A DNA stretch of 64,000 nt from Euphorbia lathyris (GCF_963576675.1 NC_088916.1:1689001-1753000); one strand, 5' to 3'. Shown: positions 10,881-22,562, counted from the stretch's first letter. Made by a program: numbers and translations. Notes: generated by a model not told the origin, from the sequence alone.

Positions 10881-12107
10881 TTGTTTAACACTATCATTTT
10901 TGTCTGCTACTAAGTAAAACTTTTGGCCCTGCAGAACTTGCAATGATAAGGAACAACTATACAAATTGGCATCTTATCGAGGACAGAGAACCGTATAAAT
11001 TTAGTCCGATTGTTATCGGGAAGAGCGAATTTAATCTTCATGTATTTATACATTGCAATTTAAAGTTTATCAAATGATGCAATTTCAAGTCTCACTATAA
11101 TTGCACATCTTTTGTTGAAAGGAAAAAAAAAACCTCATCTTTTTCTGTTAGTAAGGTTTGAAATTGCAATGTCCGGTAAATGTCAGGGTTAAAATTACAC
11201 TGTTTTATACTTGGAAGTTAAATTCGCACTCTTTCAATAATCATAGGGCTATTTTGTACTTTATCTCTTTAGGAGATAAAGAGAAGGAATGGTTGATTCA
11301 GATTTTGATATATTTATTGATGTTGTTAGTCGCTAGTTGCTACTAGAAGTTAGTGTTTGGAGTGAAAAAGTAAGACGAGACTACGAAAAGATCCTCAATT
11401 CTTTCACTTCCGTGATGTAGTGGGAAAGCTAGTAAATTCAAGAGATAATTCTAAAAATAACTCTTGTGCTTTCGTTGATTTGTAGACGGGTATGTGGTTT
11501 TTTTTTTGTTGCAAAAATATGATTGAGAAGATTCTCGTTCGTTTGCAAAACCAATGAAATGGTTTTTAGGTTGACATTAATAATTTGACCGTTTATGATC
11601 TCAAAATAGAAAATTCTAATAATTAAATTTGTTTAGTACCATATTTACTATGAAATCACATTTTTTATTTTCTAATATCATCATTTTTTAAACGATTTCT
11701 CTTTCCGAACATTAATTTTCTCTCTCCTAATAAAAAAACACCTAAATGATTTTAAAATTTAGAAATTAAAGAATTAAAATTGTTTAAAACATTATATAAT
11801 TTTCTATTTGAGATCATCAATAGTCAAATTCGCAATATAAACTTAAGATTTTTTGATTTTACAAATTGGTAAAGACATTCCTATTTTTGCAAAAGAACAA
11901 AAAAAAAAAAAAAAACAACTACGTAATACTTAATCCAAAAAATACATGTGCAAATAATACAGATTAATCTTTAAGTTGGTAACATGCCAATTTTAGTAGC
12001 CATTTTAATACTTAATTCATTTTTTTCATAGAAATATGTATCATTCAGCAATTAAATTATATTTAATTTCATTTCAAACTATATGATCATGTTTATTATG
12101 TGGAAGG
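10881..12107. other. AT-rich intergenic DNA with old inverted-repeat elements
   Basis: No gene seen. Paired fragments such as AAATTGCA and TTTGAAATTGCAATG around 11050-11170 suggest a decayed TIR element. About 11580-11830 is an inverse copy of the core shared with the Mutator-like MITEs (AACTTTAATTCTTG). A poly-A run is at about 11900-11915. Confidence 0.4.
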
Positions 12108-13722
12108 TGTTGGTTCCTTATAACGTAACAAGTATAGTTCCAAGGGGGTGATAGGAACTATTTTAAAATTCGTTCGTTTAGGCTGACTTCTTTTTCTTTA
12201 TGAAGAGAATTACACAGCGCGCTGAGTGATTTTAAGACACTAGCTTAGTCAACTGGTGACTAAGGTGCTGTTTGATAAAACTGAAAATTAAGTGCTGAAA
12301 AAATAAGTACTGAATTTTAAGTGCTGAATATTATAAGTGTTGAAAGTATTGAATGATATAATTTTTATAAAAATATTAGTTGATAATGTTTAACTTAAAA
12401 TGTTAAGTTAAATATTTTGACTTATCAAAATAAGTGATTTTTAACTTAATTAGCTCATTTAAGTGGTAGAGAAACAATTGTTATCAAACGCACTTAAATT
12501 AAATAAGTGCTTAATATTTTAATTTAAGTGATTAGATGGGTTATCAAACAAGACCTAAGTCAGCTTCTTTCTTTGAGTCAGGAGATAGCACTTGAGTCTA
12601 TTCCTGAACTCAGATACTCAATGCACACAACTCAGCGTGACCTCTTTACTTAGTCAGTTTTCAAGCAAGCAATATACATATCAAAGGAGTTTAAGGTTAG
12701 AGAGATGTTACTCAGCAGATTTATCCAGGTTCGGCCTCTATGCCTACGTCCTGTCCCCGGAACACGTTCCGAGCTTTCGAATTCTCTACTGAGCTCTTTA
12801 AAGGTAGAGCACCAAACCTTTTACAACCAGAAGCTGAGTATAACAAGAGTACCTTCCTCTATACCTCTACTCACTCTTATTCTATCGCTAAGTACTATAA
12901 CCGAGTACTCAGCCTCTCCTTTTTATACTTCTAGAAATGATAATGAGATTGTCCTAAACAACAATTGCTAAGACACTTTAGATGATTGGAAATCACTCTA
13001 GACTTTTACACAAAAGTATGGAAATTGGTGTAAGATATTTGCGTTGCTTTTCTCACAGATTCTTCGAGTATGAATTTGGTCAGCGTGATTGCTAGTTGAA
13101 GATCTGCATCGATTGAAGCAAATGGATGGCCTTTATATAGTGACACTTGAGACACCTGGTCATTTCGAATTTCGAAATAACCGTTGGAGGGAAACGGCTT
13201 CCTGTCGTTGTCACTCTGTGCGTGCTCAGCGTCGTTGGCCAATAGAATTCTTACATCTTCTGTCTTCGTCAGTCTTCGGTAGAATGTTTCGCTATTTAAG
13301 GAAAAGTCCACGAGACAGCTTTCTGCGCCTTCTGATCTTTTCCCAAAGTGGAAATACTTTGTCTGGAAGTTAAACATTTCCCGCCGCTGTCCTGACTGCT
13401 TTGTCGTCCAACTCAGCAGCTTCATCTTGAAGCTTTTGCCACGAAGGCTTCTCGATCCTTCTCTTGCTGAGTCGTCGTTTTAGTTGATACGGCTCCGTTT
13501 TGGAATCTCTTGGGCCGAATGATATTGATATGTTGACTTGGGCTTGACTTCCACTTAATGGGCCTTTGGTCTTTTTATTCTCAATGTCTTATATACACTT
13601 AAACTCAACATTGAACAAACACATTAGTGTAATAAATCAAAGCTTATTAAATTTAATGTGTTAGAATATTTTTACTTAAATAATTTTGTCAAATCAAAAT
13701 TATGTGGAAATGTGTTTCAACA
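12108..13722 (-). repeat. 3' LTR of the Copia element
   Basis: Nearly identical to the repeat at 21256-22557 except for a 292-bp MITE (12264-12555) and an extra ~19 bp near 12575-12595. Identical-looking LTRs imply a fairly recent insertion. A 139-codon minus-strand frame (13006-13425) recurs in the other LTR only because LTRs are copies; I do not regard it as a gene. Confidence 0.93.
12264..12555. mobile_element. Tourist-like (PIF/Harbinger) MITE inside the 3' LTR
   Basis: TIRs are GGTGCTGTTTGATAA and TTATCAAACAAGACC, flanked by TAA on both sides (12261-12263 and 12556-12558), the usual PIF/Harbinger target duplication. The other LTR has a single TAA and no insert, which proves an insertion. 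The interior is AT-rich, with repeated AAGTGCTGAA and TTAACTTAAAATGTTAAGTTAA-type palindromes. Confidence 0.93.
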
Positions 13723-13820
13723 AACTCCCCCATTTTGATGTTGGCAAAAATATTCAGTCGAAGAACTCAGTGTTGAGCTCCCCCATGATAGTTGACCTAA
13801 AGTAATTAACTCCCCCGTAA
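13723..13820 (-). promoter_or_regulatory. Cluster of polypurine tracts before the 3' LTR
   Basis: CTCCCCC occurs at 13725-13731, 13778-13784 and 13810-13816, that is GGGGGAG in element sense. The first touches the LTR and is the likely plus-strand primer. Repeated polypurine tracts are a known Sirevirus hallmark. The next ~440 bp to the envelope-like stop is non-coding. Confidence 0.75.
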
Positions 13821-14258
13821 GGGTTGAGCTACTGACTTAGTTTTACTCTAAACATTTCAAGGTTTAATTGAATAAGTCTAAGGTCAGTTTTCAGAGATAG
13901 GTCAGCTCATGGAACATATTCTATTTAACTCAGTTTTACGCGGAAGGTTTAAATATCAAAGAGCGCTGAGTATGATTTGTTCAATGAGTTTTAGTTAAAT
14001 CGACATATAAGAAGTGGTCAACATGCATGATCAACACAACAGTCATATCATCAAATAATATAGACAGTAAAGCACAGATGATTCAATGAAGATGCGTTTT
14101 TAACAAATTATATTAATTACTTAAGTAAGCATCGCATAAAGGTAGAGAGATAGAGATGCATATAATTTGTTTTAAGTCAGCACAACAGAGTTAACAAAAA
14201 GAACAGATATAGAGGTTCAAAAGACAACAGCTAGCTATCCTATTCAATATAAGCTAAG

Positions 14259-17200
14259 CTACTTTTGTTTGCCCTTGCCCTTCTGTTGCTGACTACCTGA
14301 AGCTTGCTGAGTTCTTAGGGCTTGATCTTTCTCCCCCTTTTTGCCATCATCAGGTTTGGGAATGAAGATTGAGTCATTGGCAGCTTGAGCGAGACGTTGA
14401 GAAAATGCCTTTAGCTTTTTCGAGCTTTCATTCATTCCATCGAAGATGGGAACGCCATCATCGATAATGTCTCGAGGAATACCGATAGATGCGGCACTCA
14501 GCATGCTTAACACAGCGGCTTGAGACTTGCCAATCCAGTGCATGGTGTCAGTGAGGATTGCAAAAGCTTGATGAAACATCTTGAGCAGAGATGAATCATA
14601 ATACTCACGCTGACCCTGGATTTTGCGCACATCGTTGTAGATGGCACGAGAATACTTCAGAATCTCGTTCGTTTTAAGCCCGTCAGTGGCCATCTCTTGC
14701 TTATTCAAGTTCAGCAGACGCACAGCCTCAGAAATTTTCTCAATGGAGCATTGGGAGGAGGTGGAAAGCTGATGATTTGTTTTCTCTTGCTCAGTGTGAA
14801 GTTGTCGAAAGAGATGTTGGACTTCGGCAGAAGTGGCATATGCTGAGTTCGCAGCTGACAGTTGATGAAATTCCTGTTGGAGAGAATTCATATGGTTGAC
14901 AATGGTCAGCTGGAGTTCGGCCAGTTTCAGTATAGAGTCATGCCGGGGCTGTTGAGATTGCAGTGTAGTTATAACACTCAGAAGGCCCTTCATACCTTTA
15001 ATCTCGGTGAGAAGCTGAGTGATAGATGAGCGTGAAGTTGTCTCAACAGAACTAGATTCAGCGGCATTGGTACTTGATTTTTGGAGGTCCTGGATGAGAG
15101 CTTGAGCTGAGTCAACAATGCGTCTACCAGACTCAGAGGCAATGTTGTAATTAAAAGATCCATCCAGTGTTGGCCTTGATGTCGGCAGTGGAGTAGAACC
15201 GAATAGGGGCAATGTTTGGTTCTGCTCGACATTGGTTGGCCCAGCATTGTCAGTTGAAGCTGACTGAAGCTGATTCTGCACATTTACTTGGGGAAGTGGA
15301 GGATCGGCAGAAAGAGTTCCTTGCACGGTGTCAGGCTGAAGCTGACTTGGTGATGGAATTGGAGGAAGTTCAGCATCCACCTGGGCAGGAAATTCCTTAT
15401 CTTGCTCAACAGTTTGAGGAGCAGAATCTTCGAGCAATTGCTCGGCATTGCTTGGATTTGCGGAGGCATTTAAGTCGGCATGTTCCTTTGGAGAAACAGA
15501 GGCTTGATTTTCTAAGTGCCCTTGGTCAGACTCAGGAGGGTTGGAGAAGTATTTGAGATGTACCTCAGTAAGGCCAGTGATTTCATCTCTCAACGGGGAG
15601 TCTCCCATTAGGTCAATGACCAGTTTTCGAACGGCGCTCTTCTTTCTGAGTCTTTTAAGCTTTGGAGGAGTGGGATCACAAGGAATGGACTCGATAGAGT
15701 CATTAGGTGAGTTTTCCCCTTGAGCAGTAGGAGTAGTTTCTGTGTGCTCAGCTTCTTCTTCTTCAACCGACTCAGTGTTGATTGGTTCAAACTGCTCATC
15801 CTCAGCTGTTTCTTCAGTGTCATCCTGACCATTGTCTTCCTCATCTGACTCATCATCCAGTTCATCTTCTTCAGACTGGTCATCCAACTCTTCCTCATCA
15901 AGCTGACTGTCTACTTGATCTTGGTCGTGTTCTTCCTCAGCCTGTTGCTCAGCGTCAATTCCTTGACTTTGTGCATAGTGAGAGTTAGGAGGAACGACGA
16001 TATCAGTCGGTATGGCTTTGATGGGTCTTAACTCAAAGTTGAGCTTCTTCTTCTTCTTGCTCAGCGGTTGCTCTTCAATTTCGTCCATTTCCTCTGTCTC
16101 AGGCTCAGCTTCCCTAGGTCGTTTCGAAGCTGATCTAGATACACACGGACTTTGCTGAGTTAGAGGTTGTGTTCCGGTATATACAACTTTGATCCTCTTT
16201 GGGGCAGAGGCAGCTCCTTTAGAGGTGCTTTGCACAGCTTTCCTCTTTCGTTGTGTTCTGCCCTTGCGAGTCACAGCCCCCTCAGTGTTTGCCCCCTCAG
16301 CATTCTGTTCAGCTTCCCCTTTTCCTTCCTTCGGCACAATTGGTAGGTCATATGCCAAACCAAATAGGGCAGCAGCTGTTATTTCAGTTCCCTGAATTCA
16401 AATCTCCGCAACCGTGTCTACCTTGTGATCCTAGAGGATTCGAGTGATGAAGGAGCCCAGCCTAAGGGTTCCTGTACTTCGTAAAAACCCACCGATGATG
16501 AAAACGGGCATATTGATCGGCGTGTAGGTCAGCATGTGCCATATGAAGCACTGCTCGAAGTTGGTTGCTGAGTTGGTGCAGTTTATTTTGGGGTAGAGAA
16601 AATTTGTCAGTATATAATGGGCCATCTTTTGATGCCGACCTATGGACGTGCTCGAGATTTCACCTTTGTGACCTTCAGGTTTGCAGAAGGTCTTAACGTA
16701 GTCGGTTTTGTCATGGTCACCTGACTTACGAAGTATAGCTCCTTCGTTCTTTAACTTGAACAGTGAGGCAAGGTATGCTGGGGTGATGGAGATGTTCTTT
16801 CCTCGAACATTAGTGGCTAGGTAGTTCCTGTCATCTTTGGCGACCTTCAGGTTGGCGTAAAATTCGCGTACCAACTCAGGGTAAGTATAATCACGAACTG
16901 AGAACAGCTCGGTCCAGCCATTTTTCTTGATCCACTCGCAGAAAGGTTGCTCGGCATCCACGAATCCGGGTGAGAACCAACGAGATTGGTCAATCTTCCA
17001 CCCCCTCACACTCTCAAAGACTTGAGTGTAGGTGCGTTGTACGACTTTCTTACCCTTGTCCTTCGTCTGATGTTTCCCCTTAGAAGAAGTAGCTAGGACA
17101 GCTTGAGCTTTCTTGCTCGGCGTAACAGCTCCAGTGGGATTACGCTGGGTAGGAGAAGGGGGATTGTCATCGGAGCGGTTTTGGAAGTGACCGGCACCGG

Positions 17201-17354
17201 AGATGTTCATAGAGACTTTTGTCATATTCTCAGAGAAGTTTTGGGAAGTTTGGGAATATTTTGAGAGAGAAATATAAATGCCAAAGATTTCTAAGCGTAA
17301 AGAGATCACAGTGGGAATACATCCACTATTTATAGAGGTATTGAGTCGATCCAA
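14259..17354 (-). pseudogene. Envelope-like frame of the Sirevirus, two in-frame stops
   Basis: A single reading frame of about 1,030 codons lies 3' of pol. The likely start is an ATG near 17225; an upstream in-frame ATG is at 17354. The first ~265 residues include a conserved plant-transposon style domain (WFSPGF, CEWIKKNGW, VREFYANLKVAK, TPAYLASLFKLKNEG), often labelled envelope-like in legumes and other dicots. The rest is low complexity: basic patches (RKGRTQRKRKA, KKKKKLNFEL), an acidic block rich in EEELDDQSEEDELDDE, then Gln/Ser-rich sequence with likely coiled coil. In-frame TAG at 16433-16431 and TGA at 16400-16398 split it into 307- and 699-codon pieces. Its function is unknown, and I see no clear signal peptide or fusion peptide. 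Confidence 0.72.
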
Positions 17355-17365
17355 GACGTTGCGTT

Positions 17366-17704
17366 GTCAATTTGACCTCGAGATTCTCAATCGACAAAGA
17401 TTCTGGCATTTATGACATATACGGCGCGTGTCTTTTCTAATTATATCCTATACGTCATCCTAGGTGGCTATTGAATTCGCGTGTTTTGCATTAAAGTTTG
17501 CAACGGCTTTTTACTCAGTGTTAAGAATTTCAAGCGTTTTAAAGTTCTGAGTAGTCAGTGTTGTGCAAAGGAATGGTTCTTATGCTTAGTAGGTCAGCTT
17601 GATATAATCACTCAGCATATATCTATCTACTTAGCAAGTAATAGCATAAATCATTCAGCATGGTAATTCACTCAGCATTTTGAATATATATTTAGGACTG
17701 GAAT
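17366..17704 (-). other. Spacer between pol and the envelope-like frame
   Basis: A non-coding stretch rich in CTCAG/TCAGC words (for example CACTCAGCA repeated around 17607-17680). It would hold any promoter, splice acceptor or subgenomic start for the envelope-like frame, but I can point to no specific site. Confidence 0.5.
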
Positions 17705-20700
17705 TTACTGAAGAGGATTAAAGATACCAATGGCTTCTCTCAGTATGCTGAATTGCTCACGAGCTAGTGGCTTCGTGAAGATATCCGCAAGCTGCTCATC
17801 CGTTGGGACATAGGTTAGCTTGATCTCACCCTTGAGTACATGGTCTCTAATGAAGTGATGTCTGATGCTGACATGCTTCATCCTGCTGTGCTGGATTGGG
17901 TTCTTTGATAGATCAATTGCACTTTTGTTATCACATTTGACCTCAATTGTCTTTGTTAGAACGCCATAGTCTTCAAGCTGTTGCTTAATCCATAGGACTT
18001 GAGCAACACAGCTTCCAGCAGCAATGTACTCAGCTTCAGTGGTTGACAGGGCTACTGACGCCTGCTTCTTGCTGAACCAGGATACAAGACAGCTCCCTAA
18101 GAAGTGGCATCCTCCAGAGGTGCTTTTTTTCAAGCTTGTCTCGTCCATAGTCAGCGTCAATGTATCCAACGAGTGTGAAATCATGAGTGTTGGGATACCA
18201 TAAACCTGCATTCACTTCTTGCTGACTGTAGCCCTGAGCTACAAGTCTTGCTTTGTTTCTGACCACGTTCCCTTGTTCATCCAGCTTGTTGCGGAAGACC
18301 CATCTTGTTCCTATGGTCTTCTGACTCCTTGGATGTGGCACTAACTCCCATACATCATTTCTTCTGAATTGATCAAGTTCTTCTTGCATTGCACTCATCC
18401 AGAATTCATCGTGCTCAGCTTCAGCGAAATTCTTTGGTTCCTGAACTGAGACGAATGCTACGCTGCTGAGGTATCTCCTGAGTTGATTTCTTGTCATCAG
18501 GGTATTCTCAGCGGCATCAAGAATAGCACTCTCTTAGTGTCCTCTTGGAATTCTTATCTCCTTTGGTAGGTTGATGTCTTGCGTTGTCTGTGTTTCAACA
18601 ATCTCTGCAGGAGTAGACTGGTCAGTGAAAACAATTTTAGGTTCACTTTTACCTTTAGTCAGCCCTTGAGGGAATAACTCAGCGGCTGGTTCTTGGTCAG
18701 CGGGTACTGAGTGTGGATCATCCTCGGTCAGCGGCTGGTATCTATCTGCAGGGTTAGTTTCGTCGAACTCAACATGTACTGACTCTTCTAGAACTTGAGT
18801 TCGTTTATTGAAAACTCTGTATGCTTTGTTGTTTGTTGAGTAGCCTAAAAAGATAGCTTCATCAGCTTTTGAGTCAAACTTAGCTAAGCTATCTTTGGTA
18901 TTTAAGATAAAACATTTACAGCCAAAGGCACGAAAGTATCCAATGTTGGGCTTTCGTCCTTTCCAAAGTTCGTAGGGGGTTTTCTTTAGTATAGGTCTAA
19001 CTAGAGCCCTATTAAGAATGTAGCACACTGTGTTAACAGCTTCTCCCCAAAAGTACTTTGGAAGCCTATGCTCACTCAGCATTGTCCTGGAAATTTCAAC
19101 CAATGTTCTGTTCTTCCTTTCAACAACCCCATTTTGTTGAGGCGTTCTAGGAGCAGAGAAATTATGGTCAATGCCGTTGGTTTCACAGAATTCAACAAAC
19201 TGTTGGTTCTTGAATTCTCCACCATTATCACTTCGGATGTGAGCTAACTTAAGGTCTTTATCATTTTCAAGTTTTTTTACCAAATTTGAAAATGTCTCAA
19301 AGGTTTCATCCTTGCTACTCAGCAAGATGATCCAAGTGTACCAGAAAAGTCATCTACAATGACCAAGGAAAATCTTCTTCCACCCAAGCTCAGTGGCTGG
19401 ACTGGACCGAAGAGATCCAAGTGTAGTAACTCTAATGGACGCTTAGTTGAGACAATGTTTTTACTATGAAAAGATTGTTTGGTTTGTTTTCCAGCTTGGC
19501 AAGCGTGACATAGTTGATCTTTTTCAAATTTAAGTTCTGGCAGACCCTCAACTAATTGCTTTCTTGCTAATTTAGTCAGGAGGTCCATGCTTACATGACC
19601 AAGTCTCCTGTGCCATAGCCAGGAATTTTCTTCCTTTGACACTAAGCATACAGTTTTTGAAAACTTCTTTTCTAAGTTCAGCATGAAGACATTATCAATA
19701 CGAGGGGCAGTTAAAATTAACTCATTTGTTTTACCCTCGAATATTTTACATCCAGTGTCATCAAATATAACTTTTCTCCCATTGTCACATAGCTGAGCTA
19801 CGCTGAGTAAGTTATATTTGAGTCCGCTGACTATGGAGACAGACTCAATAGTAGGATTACCACCAACGGTTCCTGACCCTACTATCTTACCCTTTTTATT
19901 GTCTCCAAAACTTACGCTTCCTCCTCGTTTACGCTCAAACGTGATGAACTGAGTTTCATCACCAGTCATATGCCTCGAGCATGCGCTGTCAATGTACCAC
20001 ATCTTTGACTTCTCAGCACACCTCAGGCTTACCTCAGTTGAATGTTCCTCATCGTCAGATGCAATGGAGGGGTCAGCATGCTCAGAAACACATGGCTCAG
20101 CAAGTTCATCAGCCATAAAACAAATCTTTGCTGACTCAGTGGCATCAGCTTCAGATGATGATGAATCATCACTATCACTCCAGGTTGCCACCATTGCCTT
20201 CTTGCCGTTCTTCCTTTCTTTCCTCAGCGAGGGACAGCTTGACTTGATATGGCCAGTTTGATGACATTCAAAGCATGTAATGGGCTTTGAGCTGTCCTTC
20301 TTGTACTTGCTGTCACTGGAGTCAGCTTTGTACTTATCAAACTTCTTGTAAGGCTTCTTAGAATATTTGTCATTCTTTTTGAATAGCCTTTTCATCTTTC
20401 TGGTAAACATAGCCATCTCTTCATCGTCTGTTGAGCTCCCATCAGTGGAGTCAGCTTTCATGACAAGAGACTTTTGCTTCTTGTATTCAGACTTTTTCTT
20501 CACCTCGAAATTCTTCATTGAGATCTCATGGGTCAGCAGTGAGCCAATGAGTTCATCGTATTTATAGGTGGTTAAATCTTGAGCTTCCTCAACAGCAGTC
20601 TTCTTCGCTTGCCAGCTTTTAGGAAGACTCCTAAGAATCTTTTTGACTTGTTCTTCCTCAGTGAAGATCTTCCCAAGTCTCTTGAGCTCGTTGATGATGT

Positions 20701-21193
20701 TTGTGAATCTTGCATTCATGTCTGAGATCCCTTCATCATCGTTCATTTCGAACAGCTCGTACAATCTCATATGCTGGTTCACCTTGGACTCTTTCACCTT
20801 GTTGGTTCCTTCGTAGGTGACCTCCAGCTTCTTCCAGATCTCCTGCGCTGACTCACAACCTGAAATCTTGTTGTATTCTGCAGCATCTAGCGCACAGTGA
20901 AGCATGTTTATAGTCGAAGCATGATTTTGTAGCTTCTTGAGATCATCCTCTGTCCATCTGGTCTCAGATTTGACAACCGTTTGGCCATCAATAGTTTCAA
21001 CAGGAACAAATGGGCCTTGGACTATAGATAGCCATGCACTCATATTTGTAGCCTGAATGAAATTTTTCATCCTATTCTTTCAGAAGGTATAGTTAGACCC
21101 GAAGAATAGGGGAGGCCGAGTTATGGACAGACCCTCAGGCAAAATCTGAGTTGTCAGATTTCCTGGGAGAAACCGAGTGCTGTTTTCAGCCAT
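17705..21193 (-). pseudogene. Copia gag-pol with RT core deleted
   Basis: The start is the ATG at 21193 (MAENSTRFLPGN), just after the leader. Domains in element order: Gag UBN2 region; zinc knuckle CFECHQTGHIKSSC; protease DSACSRHMTG; GAG-pre-integrase WLWHRRLGHVS; integrase (LHLDLFGPV, HIRSDNGGEF, PQQNGVVERKNRT); linker; RT start (ARLVAQGYSQQE); RNase H (STTEAEYIA, CDNKSAIDL, LADIFTKPL). Lesions: TGA at 21082-21080 where Trp is expected; a 1-bp deletion near 19342 inside integrase; TAA at 18536-18534; a jump near 18212 from the RT start straight to GLWYP at the RT/RNase H boundary, which removes the YVDD palm; and a small indel near 18144. The product would be non-functional. Confidence 0.92.
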
Positions 21194-21241
21194 AGTGGGG
21201 ATCAGCTCAAGGTAGTTAAACCTTGCACAGTGAGCTTTTAT

Positions 21242-21253
21242 GCTCTGATACCA
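21242..21253 (-). promoter_or_regulatory. Primer binding site (tRNA-iMet)
   Basis: The plus strand reads GCTCTGATACCA, i.e. TGGTATCAGAGC in element sense, a perfect match to the plant initiator-tRNA 3' end. It lies two bases inside the 5' LTR. Confidence 0.93.
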
Positions 21254-21255
21254 CT

Positions 21256-22557
21256 TGTTGGTCCCTTATAACGTAACAAGTATAGTTCCAAAGGGGGGGA
21301 TAGGAACTATTTTAAAATTCGTTCGTTTAGGCTAACTTCTTTTTCTTTATGAAGAGAATTACACAGCGCGCTGAGTGATTTTAAGACACTAGCTTAGTCA
21401 ACTGGTGACTAAGTCAGCTTCTTTCCTTGAGTCTATTCCTGAACTCAGATACTCAATGCACACAACTCAGCGTGACCTCTTTACTTAGTCAGTTTTCAAG
21501 CAAGCAATATACATATCAAAGGAGTTTAAGGTTAGAGAGATGTTACTCAGCAGATTTATCCAGGTCCGGCCTCTATGCCTACGTCCTGTCCCCGGAACAC
21601 ATTCCGAGCTTTCGAATTCTCTACTGAGCTCTTTAAAGGTAGATCACCAAACCTTTTACAACCAGAAGCTGAGTATAACAAGAGTACCTTCCTCTATACC
21701 TCTACTCACTCCTATTCTATCGCTAAGTATTATAACCGAGTACTCAGCCTCTCCTTTCTATACTTCTAGAAATGATAATGAGATTGTCCTAAACAACAAT
21801 TGTTAAGACACTTTAGATGATTGGAAATCACTCTAGACTTTTACACAAAAGTATGGAAATTGGTGTAAGATATTTGCTTTGCTTTTCTCACAGATTCTTC
21901 GAGTATGAATTTGGTCAGCGTGATTGCTAGTTGAAGATATGCATCGATTGAAGCAAATGGATGGCCTTTATATAGTGACACTTGAGACACCTGGTCATTT
22001 CGAATTTCGAAATAACCGTTGGAGGGAAACGGCTTCCTATCGTTGTCACTCTGTGCGTGCTCAGCGTCGTTGGCCAATAGAATTCTTGCATCTTCTGTCT
22101 TCGTCAGTCTTCGGCAGAATCTTTCGCTATTTAAGGAAAAGTCCACGAGACAGCTTTCTACGCCTTCTGATCTTTTCCCAAAGTGGAAATACTTTGTCTG
22201 GAAGTTAAACATTTCCTGCCGCTGTCCTGACTGCTTTGTCGTCCAACTCAGCAGCTTCATCTTGAAGCTTTTGCCACGAAGGCTTCTCGATCCTTCTCTT
22301 GCTGAGTCGTCGTTTTAGTTGATACGGATCCGTTTTGGAATCTCTTGGGCCGAATGATATTGATATGTTGACTTGGGCTTGACTTCCACTTAATGGGCCT
22401 TTGGTCTTTTTATTCTCAATGTCTTATATACACTTAAACTCAACATTGAACAAACACATTAGTGTAATAAATCAAAGCTTATTAAATTTAATGTGTTAGA
22501 ATATTTTTACTTAAATAATTTTGTCAAATCAAAATCATGTGGAAAGATGTTTCAACA
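21256..22557 (-). repeat. 5' LTR of the Copia element
   Basis: A 1,302-bp repeat matching 12108-13722 without the MITE. It begins TGTTGAAACA in element sense and is followed outside by the TSD GAAGG. It would contain the element's promoter. Many CTCAG/CTGAG words are dispersed through it. Confidence 0.93.
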
Positions 22558-22562
22558 GAAGG

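Larger units (their letters stand above)
12108..22557 (-). mobile_element. Copia LTR retrotransposon, Sirevirus type with envelope-like frame (defective)
   Basis: A full-length 10.45-kb element on the minus strand. LTRs begin TGTTGAAACA and end CAACA in element sense, and the 5-bp TSD GAAGG is exact (12103-12107 and 22558-22562). Order in element sense: 5' LTR, primer binding site, gag-protease-integrase-(RT deleted)-RNase H, a ~330-bp spacer, a ~1,000-codon envelope-like frame, polypurine tracts, 3' LTR. Domain order with integrase before RNase H makes it Copia. A long frame 3' of pol, long LTRs and repeated polypurine tracts point to the Sirevirus lineage. It cannot be autonomous because the RT catalytic core is missing and frames are broken. 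Confidence 0.9.

Noticed and set aside
13006..13425. 139-codon frame in the 3' LTR, with a near-identical one at 21841-22260
   Set aside because: Conservation is explained by LTR identity; no domain recognised and no start context.
15212..15556. Plus-strand frames opposite the envelope-like frame
   Set aside because: Shadows of the minus-strand reading frame.
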